From an uncultured Eubacteriales bacterium (GTDB lineage Bacteria; Bacillota; Clostridia; Oscillospirales; Acutalibacteraceae): a stretch of DNA of 9,512 bases. Shown in pieces: positions 1 through 4,034 of this stretch. The translations under genes and the position numbers were made by a program. The notes below the pieces were generated by a model. That model was not told the DNA's origin. It saw only the letters and a list, made by a program, of their open reading frames with translations, and searched no databases. The stretch is taken from positions 1-9,512 of the forward strand of contig CAKTEU010000051.1 of the NCBI GenBank assembly GCA_934552855.1, read 5' to 3'. Position 1 is the first letter of the stretch. Every line of letters starts with the position of its first letter.

Positions 1-19
1 GAATAATATAAAAACATAT

Positions 20-64
20 AGGCGCAGCCGATGGATTTTACGTCAGCTGCGCTTGGCTTTTTAG
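20..64 (+). terminator. Probable rho-independent terminator of an upstream gene
   Basis: GCGCAGC at 22-28 pairs with GCTGCGC at 46-52, and two weaker pairs extend the stem outward. A T-rich run (CTTTTTAG, 57-64) follows. The gap of a few bases between stem and T run and the rather large loop make it imperfect. The gene it would serve lies left of the window. Confidence 0.5.
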
Positions 65-136
65 ACAAAACAGAAAATCCTGTAAGCGTCTAATCGTCGA
101 AGAATGTTAACCGTAAGCTAAAGTTCTAAAAATCAA

Positions 137-239
137 AGAGTTCCTCAGCGTACCTACGGTGAAAGCACCTATATTTTTTTCAATTAAGCGTACCTTCGGT
201 GCACGAAAAATGAAGGTGCTTCGCTAATGAAGTAACTCT
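137..239. repeat. Hairpin-rich palindromic repeat region
   Basis: Nested inverted segments surround a centre near 190: AGAGTT (137-142) with AACTCT (234-239), AGCG (147-150) with CGCT (222-225), and AGCACCT (164-170) with AGGTGCT (214-220). Inside are two near-identical copies of AGCGTACCTWCGGTG (147-161 and 187-201). Each can fold into a small triloop hairpin (GTACC-TWC-GGTG). No open frame of useful length covers it. It resembles a dispersed intergenic repeat of the REP or MITE kind, but only this one copy is in view, so that is inference. Confidence 0.45.
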
Positions 240-335
240 GCAGATATATTGAAAATCATATTCTCGCAACATTTTCACCTCAATTCATTACCTAATACAA
301 ACAGTACAACGATGTAAAGCGCACAACGCTTCTCA

Positions 336-344
336 TGTTACAAT
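336..344 (+). promoter_or_regulatory. Extended -10 promoter of the leader transcript
   Basis: TG-T-TACAAT is an extended -10 element (TGnTAnAAT type). No good -35 hexamer lies 17 bp upstream, as is common for extended -10 promoters. Initiation would fall near 351. That gives a transcript of about 210 nt that includes the small ORF from 440 and ends at the hairpin terminator 521-560. Confidence 0.4.
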
Positions 345-439
345 AGATATAAATAGTAAGAGTAGTATAGGTTTTAATATTAATATGTACTAAAGAGGCA
401 GCGTGCTGTTTTTTGTAACCGATAAAGAAAGGGTCAATT

Positions 440-520
440 ATGAATATCCGGGAAGTAATTACTCGCAGTGATTTAACGATTACAACGGCTCATACCGCTG
501 AAACAACCGTAAAACGCACA
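440..520 (+). other. Threonine-rich small ORF in a terminator-ended leader (possible leader peptide)
   Basis: An ATG at 440 sits behind the purine-rich AAAGAAAGGG. The first 28 codons contain eight threonines (codons 8, 13, 15, 16, 19, 22, 23, 27). The frame then runs on through the strong hairpin terminator and antisense into the tRNA gene, closing at 634, so its second half is unlikely to be a real protein. A residue-biased short ORF directly before an intrinsic terminator is the layout of amino-acid attenuators such as thrL in enteric bacteria. CCGCTG at 495-500 could also pair with CAGCGG at 545-550 of the terminator and thereby compete with it. No threonine or branched-chain gene follows on this strand, so if this was an attenuator it has lost its operon. 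Chance is a real alternative. Confidence 0.3.
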
Positions 521-561
521 AAACCCCGCCGCAGAATTGCTCTGCAGCGGGGTTTGTTTTT
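511..561. terminator. Bidirectional terminator between the leader and tRNA-Ala
   Basis: The arms 521-535 and 541-555 form a 15-bp stem (AAACCCCGCNGCAGA) around a 5-nt loop. The only mismatch is C530/A546, which becomes a G-U pair in minus-strand RNA. A GTTTTT run follows on the plus strand, and GTTTTGTGCGTTTT follows on the minus strand. It ends the tRNA transcript 58 nt beyond the encoded CCA, and also any plus-strand leader transcript. Confidence 0.85.
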
Positions 562-612
562 ATATATGCCTGAACAGCCGAAAAGCCCTATTTCAAGCGG
601 TTTTTGGGCATT

Positions 613-687
613 TGGTGGAGATAAAGGGATTTGAACCCTCGACCTTTCGGATGCGAACCGAACGCTCTCCCACTGAGCTATATCCCC
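613..687 (-). tRNA. tRNA-Ala, anticodon CGC
   Basis: The 75-nt minus-strand gene folds into a full cloverleaf: acceptor GGGGATA/TATCTCC, D stem GCTC/GAGC, anticodon stem TTCGG/CCGAA around the loop TTCGCAT, a 5-nt variable loop, and T arm GAGGG-TTCAAAT-CCCTT. Anticodon positions 34-36 read CGC, which decodes the alanine codon GCG. The acceptor contains the G3-U70 wobble pair that is the classic alanine identity element. Discriminator A and the 3' CCA are encoded. It has its own promoter (702-730) and a hairpin terminator downstream. No other tRNA is adjacent. Confidence 0.97.
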
Positions 688-701
688 ATAAACTCTTGAA
701 A

Positions 702-730
702 AGCTTACCACTTTTTTTATGATTTGTCAA
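702..730 (-). promoter_or_regulatory. Promoter of tRNA-Ala
   Basis: On the minus strand a consensus -35 TTGACA (730-725), a 17-bp spacer and a -10 TAAGCT (707-702) place the start near 695, about 8 nt before the mature tRNA 5' end at 687. That distance is normal for a tRNA primary transcript. Confidence 0.8.
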
Positions 731-780
731 GCACTAAAATAAACTTGGACAGGCCACCGAAATTGCCAACGGTGAATAAA

Positions 781-900
781 TCATAAAATTTCATCAACTC
801 CGAACGCACCAAGCACGGTGTAAACGAAGGTAATCACCGCAGGTATTACCGTCAGCTAAATAACGGGGTTTTTAAAACGTACTTTAAGATTGATTTTCAT
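781..900 (-). pseudogene. phi-LC3-family phage holin, broken by a nonsense codon and truncated
   Basis: From ATG 900, behind an AAAGGA ribosome binding site, the frame reads MKINLKVRFKNPVI, stop, LTVIPAVITFVYTVLGAFGV, and closes at 781 after 40 codons. The start MKINxKVRFKN, followed by a hydrophobic helix with VIPAV, is the signature of phi-LC3 type holins. These are small membrane proteins that open the cytoplasmic membrane during phage lysis. Codon 15 is TAG where the family normally has a tryptophan (TGG), so one base change explains the nonsense codon. The second half of the usual 70-90 residue protein is also missing. No endolysin gene is beside it. It is a relic of a prophage lysis module, on the same strand as the structural phage genes at 1899-3936. 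Family assignment is by recalled pattern. Confidence 0.78.
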
Positions 901-935
901 AAATAATCGTTCCTTTCTGATAAAAGTTTCAAAGT

Positions 936-963
936 TTGAAAAAATGGAATTTGTTAGTATAAC
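936..963 (+). promoter_or_regulatory. Promoter of the small membrane protein / RHH pair
   Basis: TTGAAA (936-941), a 16-bp spacer and TATAAC (958-963) resemble a sigma-A promoter. The start would fall near 970, just before the AAGGAG ribosome binding site, so the leader is almost absent. Confidence 0.5.
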
Positions 964-984
964 ACAGAGAAAGGAGTTTTTCAA

Positions 985-1152
985 GTGAAAAAAAGCGATT
1001 TTATTTTCTTCCTGTTGCCCATATTGATGATATTTTCAAGCAAAAGCAACAGTATACCGTTCCGTATTATCTGTGCCGCAGTTTCTTTACTGCTCACGAT
1101 TGATATTATTAAAGCTTTAAGGAGTGCAAAACATGGAAACAGAGAAGCGTAA
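985..1152 (+). CDS. Small two-helix membrane protein (55 aa)
   Basis: A GTG at 985, eight bases after a good AAGGAG site (971-976), opens a 55-codon frame. The product starts with lysines (MKKSDF) and has two hydrophobic stretches, about residues 6-18 and 25-44, separated by a short SKSNS loop, and ends in a basic tail. This predicts a small inner-membrane hairpin protein. I do not recognise the family. It overlaps the next gene by 20 bases in another frame, and the ribosome binding site of that gene lies inside its coding region, so the two are probably translationally coupled. The promoter at 936-963 supports expression. With a phage relic on either side it may belong to mobile DNA, but it could equally be chromosomal. 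The GTG start and short length keep certainty moderate. Confidence 0.55.
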   Translation: MKKSDFIFFLLPILMIFSSKSNSIPFRIICAAVSLLLTIDIIKALRSAKHGNREA

Positions 1153-1327
1153 ACCTCATACTTCCTCGGAAGTAAAACGCCGTTACAACCAAAAAACTTA
1201 TGGAGCTGTCAGCGTTCAGCTTCCCAAAGACCTTGTTGCACGTTTCAAAGAAAAGTGCAAAGCCGAGGGAATTTCACAAGCACAGGTTGTGAAAAAAGCA
1301 ATCGAAGCTTTTTTAGCCGAAGAATAA
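1133..1327 (+). CDS. Ribbon-helix-helix (Arc/CopG-type) DNA-binding protein
   Basis: The 64-residue product has a basic, flexible N-terminus (residues 1-20). It then has a ribbon-helix-helix core: a beta strand YGAVSVQLPKDL, helix VARFKEKCKAEG, the turn IS, and a second helix QAQVVKKAIEAFLAEE. Such proteins bind DNA as dimers through the paired beta strands and are common as antitoxins, plasmid or phage repressors, and regulators of conjugative elements. The start chosen is ATG 1133, with TAAGGAG eight bases before it, rather than the in-frame GTG at 1124 that lies inside that site. It overlaps the preceding small membrane protein gene by 20 bases. No toxin gene follows; a miniature transposable element begins seven bases after the stop. 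The target is unknown. Autoregulation at the 936-963 promoter is possible but not shown. Confidence 0.75.
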   Translation: METEKRKPHTSSEVKRRYNQKTYGAVSVQLPKDLVARFKEKCKAEGISQAQVVKKAIEAFLAEE

Positions 1328-1333
1328 GCGTTT

Positions 1334-1554
1334 GGGGCTGTCGCATTTAGATGCAGAAAGCGTTTTCTTTACCCCGAAGCTGTATATAGATACTGCGAGC
1401 GGGTAAAAAAACGCTTAAAAGAGTAAAAATAATTCCTATTGGATTTAAAAATAAAGCTGTAATTCACGGTATACTTTCTTTTTGACGGCATCCGTAAATT
1501 ATATTTTTAATTTTGACTTTTTACTCTTTGTTCTGCGCTAAATGCGACAGTCCC
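1334..1554. mobile_element. Miniature inverted-repeat transposable element, 221 bp
   Basis: The left end GGGGCTGTCGCATTTAG (1334-1350) is matched by the inverted right end GGGACTGTCGCATTTAG (1554-1538). Similarity continues as GCAGAA after a small indel, giving terminal repeats of about 24 bp. The interior encodes no protein but is rich in secondary structure: AGCG TTTT C TTTACCC (1359-1374) pairs with GGGTAAAAAAACGCT (1401-1415) over 15 bp with one bulged C. GAGTAAAAA (1421-1429) can pair with TTTTTACTC (1518-1526), and ACGG-CAT-CCGT forms another hairpin (1486-1494 region). A TTT flanks both outer ends and could be a short target duplication. A second copy, inverted, starts at 9441. Mobilisation would need a transposase encoded elsewhere. 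GGGnCTGTCGCA ends recall several insertion-sequence families, but I cannot assign one. Confidence 0.85.
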
Positions 1555-1645
1555 TTTTGCTTTAAAACGGTTCAAGAGCCTTAAAATAAGGTCTGTAAGT
1601 AGCCATGACAACCTTATTCATGCCATGTGTGCACCTTTACATTGA

Positions 1646-1894
1646 TATGCTTTTCAATTTTGGTTATGGCATCGGAAACCGGACCGTTGCACCCTTGCTC
1701 TTTCTTTTTACAAGGACGAATTCGTAACCTTGGTTGATGTTGACCTTTCCGATTACCGCCGTAAAAACGAAATGCGAACCGTAAAGAAAAATTGCAGACT
1801 TCCGTCTTGGCTTTGCTATGAAGCCGAAAAAGCAAACATCAACTTTTCCGCCGTTTTGCAAGCTGCATTAAAACGCAAGCTTCATATTAACTGA
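1646..1894 (+). pseudogene. hicB: hicB antitoxin gene, C-terminal remnant
   Basis: A plus-strand frame without a usable start reads through to TGA 1892-1894. From about 1712 it matches the C-terminal half of HicB antitoxins: KDEFVTLVDVDLSDYRRKNE, then VKKNCRLPSWLCYEAEKA, then NINFSAVLQAALKRKL. This is the family's DNA-binding end (consensus like VKKTLTIPSWLN..AE..GINFSQVLQEALK). The N-terminal RNase-H-like half that neutralises the HicA mRNA interferase is missing. The 20 or so codons before 1712 do not resemble HicB, and no hicA precedes it. Normal HicB is roughly 110-140 residues; about 60 recognisable ones remain. It stops four bases from the end of the convergent scaffolding gene, so a deletion probably joined the two. 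Two minus-strand frames over the same bases are shadows. Confidence 0.8.
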
Positions 1895-1898
1895 ATCC

Positions 1899-2294
1899 TT
1901 ACTCTATCCCCACAGAGATGAGGTAGCCCTCACCTGCGGGGACTTTGTTTTGTGTGGAAACCTTCGCTCCGTTAAGGGCTTTTTCAACCGCAAAATCAAC
2001 CTTCATCCGGTTCATCTGCTTTTCGTAATCGTCCTTTGCCGTCTGGTTCGCCGTTTGCAAAGCGGCAAGCTGTTGAGCAAGGCTTTCATTGTCACCGGCG
2101 CTGTTTTTAAAAGCTTCAAGCTGCTTTTCAAGGTCTCCCTTGCTGGCTTTGAGTGTCTTGTTATCTTCGCTTATTTCGTTATAGCGGTTTCGCGGAATAT
2201 AATTTCCGGAAAGAGCCGTCATAACCTTAGCCGCAAGTTCCTCTGTCAGACCCATTTCAATGAGTGAGTCTTTTGTCATTTCTGTAATGTTCAT
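1899..2294 (-). CDS. Phage capsid scaffolding protein, GP20 family, altered C-terminus
   Basis: Residues 1-110 of this 131-residue product look like the phage minor structural/scaffolding protein GP20 family: an N-terminal LxxMGLTEELAAKVMTAL helix, SGNYIPRNRYNEI, then a long charged coiled coil with the typical SAGDNESL, ending EKQMNRMKVDFAVEKALNGA. The family guides major capsid protein assembly and is usually 170-200 residues. Here the C-terminal part that normally follows LNGAK is replaced by about 20 unrelated residues (VSTQNKVPAGEGYLISVGIE), perhaps the tail of a different phage gene brought in by a deletion. The start at 2294 is supported by AAAGGACGG upstream. No major capsid gene follows; the hicB remnant does. 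Scaffold downstream of a MuF gene is normal head-cluster order, which supports prophage origin. Function is probably lost. Confidence 0.83.
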   Translation of the reverse strand: MNITEMTKDSLIEMGLTEELAAKVMTALSGNYIPRNRYNEISEDNKTLKASKGDLEKQLEAFKNSAGDNESLAQQLAALQTANQTAKDDYEKQMNRMKVDFAVEKALNGAKVSTQNKVPAGEGYLISVGIE

Positions 2295-2394
2295 GTTTAT
2301 ATCCGTCCTTTCAATCTTCGTTTTTAACGTGCAACGCCACGACTTTTGAATCTTGTTCTTTTACGCCTGCAATGCAAAAAAGGCGAATTTTTTG

Positions 2395-2429
2395 TATAAA
2401 AAAAGAGCCTTAATTTCTCAAAGCTCTTT
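2395..2429 (-). terminator. Second terminator after the small phage genes
   Basis: In minus-strand RNA AAAGAGC (2429-2423) pairs with GCTCTTT (2408-2402) and is followed directly by further T residues and TATAC. It lies about 22 bases beyond the first terminator's T tract and would catch readthrough. Confidence 0.65.
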
Positions 2430-2450
2430 AATTATTCAGTTTTCAGGCAT

Positions 2451-2480
2451 AAAAATAGCACCGTACTTTCGCACAGTGCT
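2451..2480 (-). terminator. Terminator of the MuF / small gene unit
   Basis: In minus-strand RNA AGCACTGTGC pairs with GTACGGTGCT over 10 bp (two G-U pairs) around a GAAA tetraloop (2480-2457), then ATTTTTATG. It begins 5 bases after the stop of the 132-residue gene, so transcription of the three-gene unit 3936-2486 ends here and does not run into the scaffolding gene. Confidence 0.85.
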
Positions 2481-2485
2481 TGAAT

Positions 2486-2884
2486 TTATAACGCTAAAAG
2501 TCTCTTAACCGTCTCAGGGTCGCTTATTTCAAACACCCAACGGTCTGCGTTCAACTCCGCCGAATATACGCCATAAAGCGAAAACGGAACAAGAACGCCG
2601 TCTTTGTCCGGAAGAAGCATGGAAAGGTCAAATGCCTTAAGACCTTTGAGAACTTCGTCCGTCAAGCTGTCTTCCATTTCCGGGTCGGGGCAAACCGCAA
2701 CCGAAAAATATGTGCATTTTCGCTTTATTGCGTTTGTGCCGAGGGTCGGTATAACTCTGCTGTTTTCGTATATTTCAACGCACACATCAGCCGAGCCGAC
2801 CTTTATTCTCCTGTGGTGAGAAACGGCAAAAATCTCGCAGTCCTGCCCGTCTATGGATTTAATCAGTTTTGTTTGTGTCTGCAT
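2486..2884 (-). CDS. Hypothetical phage protein, candidate immunity protein (132 aa)
   Basis: I do not recognise this 132-residue product. It is soluble, without signal peptide or membrane segment, mildly acidic toward the end, with several cysteines and an alternating beta-rich pattern (HHRRIKVGSADVCVEIYEN, KRKCTYFSVAVCPD, then VPFSLYGVYSAE and DRWVFEIS) and a closing short helix SDPETVKRLLAL. I chose ATG 2884 because GGGAG lies nine bases before it. The in-frame ATG at 2893 abuts that site and would be poorly initiated. It is the last gene of a tight unit behind the MuF minor capsid gene and the 58-residue gene, and a strong terminator follows at once. In MuF polymorphic-toxin systems the gene after a toxin-tailed MuF protein is often its immunity protein; that role here is inference. 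A generic prophage gene is the alternative. Confidence 0.72.
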   Translation of the reverse strand: MQTQTKLIKSIDGQDCEIFAVSHHRRIKVGSADVCVEIYENSRVIPTLGTNAIKRKCTYFSVAVCPDPEMEDSLTDEVLKGLKAFDLSMLLPDKDGVLVPFSLYGVYSAELNADRWVFEISDPETVKRLLAL

Positions 2885-2899
2885 GGGTTTCATCTCCCG

Positions 2900-3076
2900 T
2901 TATTCGATATCATCGTGCCATTTACAGTGTAAGCACTTTTCCCGCTGTTCTTCGCTCCACTCAGTACCGGGCGGTAAAATAGTCGGTTTAGCTTCCCTGT
3001 CGGTCACAAGAACAATTTCAAGGCACGTCGTTCCGTCAACTTGGCGGTCTAATACAGGACAATAGACTGTTTTCAT
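2900..3076 (-). CDS. Small cysteine-containing phage protein (58 aa)
   Basis: ATG 3076 overlaps the stop of the MuF gene as ATGA, with a strong GGAGG seven bases before it. The 58-residue product begins MKTVYCPVLDRQVDGTTCLE and ends EKCLHCKWHDDIE. Four cysteines (residues 6, 18, 48, 51) and nearby histidines, including a CxxC pair, suggest a small zinc ribbon or knuckle. I recall similar small proteins (start MKxVYCPV, end CxxCxxH) in clostridial prophages but know no function. The ATGA overlap makes translation coupled to the MuF gene, and the next gene starts 15 bases after its stop. It is the nearest candidate partner or immunity factor for the MuF C-terminal domain. Its wide family pattern argues rather for a general phage role. 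Confidence 0.78.
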   Translation of the reverse strand: MKTVYCPVLDRQVDGTTCLEIVLVTDREAKPTILPPGTEWSEEQREKCLHCKWHDDIE

Positions 3077-3936
3077 TTAAATACCTCCACAATCTTTTTG
3101 GTAAGTGGGTCAAAATCTTCTTTTGAAAAAGCAGTTTTAATCTTCTGTGTGTCAAGGTTAACATAAGCTGCGCCGTCAAGCGAATAGTAATTTTCGCTTA
3201 TTCCGTCCCAGCGCTTGCGAGAAATCGAGCATTTCGCATTTTTGACATACTGTCTTGCCTCTTCAACCGTGCAACCGTGATTTTTTGCGTGTTCGTCATT
3301 AAATTCAAGATGGGCATAGTCAATCTTTCTTGGTGGAATGCGAATTGTTCCTTTGACACCTGTTGATTTTATTGCTTTATAAGCTTCAAAATCTTTCTTT
3401 GTCGCTTCCGGAACTCTTTGTTTGTAACTGTAGTGTTCCTTAATTCCGGCATACTTTTCCGGCTCAAAATACTTAATATTCTGGAAGTCCTCAAACTTTT
3501 TCGGAGCTTCTTTGCCGAGTGCCTTTTTGTATTTATCATATTGCTTTTGGTCTTCGCTCTTATTATAGTTCATTTTGCGAACAGTGTCAACCGTTCCCTC
3601 GCCGTATTTTTCGTCTTGTTTTTTCTTCCATTCCGTATATGTCATGTCGTTCGGAACGTCATACGCTTTTCCGGTCTTAACGTCCCTTGCAAAACGTGTG
3701 CTTATTCCTTTCATATCTTCGAAATAAGGAGCGGTGCAGCCTCTGCACCACGGGTGGAACGGCGGAACGGTCACACCGATTTTGTATTCGCTCTGCGGAA
3801 AATGCTTTCCGTCAAGCTCGCCGCAAACCGCACACGTTGAACCGTCAAGCGTTTCAACAATTTCAAATTCCTCAACGTCAAGTTCTTCGTATGCGTCCTT
3901 TTGCCCCATGGCAGAAATCGCCGCCGTTTCGGTCAT
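3073..3936 (-). CDS. MuF-type minor capsid protein, N-terminally truncated, with C-terminal nuclease-like domain
   Basis: Residues 1-75 match the end of the MuF/SPP1 gp7 minor head domain: MTETAAISAMGQKDAYEEL, then the cysteine-histidine motif TLDGSTCAVCGELDGKHFP and PPFHPWCRGCTAPYF (C35, C38, H45, H61, C64, C67). MuF proteins sit in the phage head and are injected or packaged with DNA. A charged linker (about 80-165) leads to a C-terminal domain (about 195-287) with IDYAHLEFNDEHAKNHGCTV, a helix EEARQYVKN, strands, and AAYVNLDTQKIKTAF. That spacing of His, helix, and a final strand pair recalls BECR-fold (barnase/EndoU/colicin/RelE) phage nucleases, so a toxin tail is likely but not proven. 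The frame continues upstream of ATG 3936 with family-like residues KRNAGRIV, and no ribosome binding site precedes that ATG. The first few hundred residues were therefore deleted at the junction with feoB. Confidence 0.85.
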   Translation of the reverse strand: MTETAAISAMGQKDAYEELDVEEFEIVETLDGSTCAVCGELDGKHFPQSEYKIGVTVPPFHPWCRGCTAPYFEDMKGISTRFARDVKTGKAYDVPNDMTYTEWKKKQDEKYGEGTVDTVRKMNYNKSEDQKQYDKYKKALGKEAPKKFEDFQNIKYFEPEKYAGIKEHYSYKQRVPEATKKDFEAYKAIKSTGVKGTIRIPPRKIDYAHLEFNDEHAKNHGCTVEEARQYVKNAKCSISRKRWDGISENYYSLDGAAYVNLDTQKIKTAFSKEDFDPLTKKIVEVFK

Positions 3937-4034
3937 AACAATGCGCCCGGCGTTTCGTTTGGAAGAGCCCGAATCGGAAAAGATAACACACTTAATCCGA
4001 ATGAAAATGCCGAAAATTCTTTTTGGTTCGTCAT

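Noticed and set aside
351..440. T-box or other known riboswitch in the leader
   Set aside because: The conserved T-box sequence and other recognisable riboswitch cores are absent.
521..634. C-terminal half of the plus-strand frame from ATG 440
   Set aside because: It runs through a strong terminator stem and antisense into tRNA-Ala, so it is unlikely to be translated as such.
613..687. tRNA-Ala as the attachment site of the prophage
   Set aside because: The phage relics lie on the 5' side of the tRNA, no integrase is present and no repeat of the tRNA 3' end was seen nearby.
1334..1554. Assignment of the miniature element to a named insertion-sequence family
   Set aside because: The ends resemble several families and no transposase is present, so a name would be a guess.
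1614..1861. Two overlapping minus-strand frames of 65-73 codons
   Set aside because: They lie opposite the hicB remnant, whose protein similarity is on the plus strand.
2311..2400. Minus-strand open stretch ending KVVALHVKNED just before the scaffold ribosome binding site
   Set aside because: It is placed like the tail of a preceding phage gene but has no start and overlaps the terminator region; too short to support.
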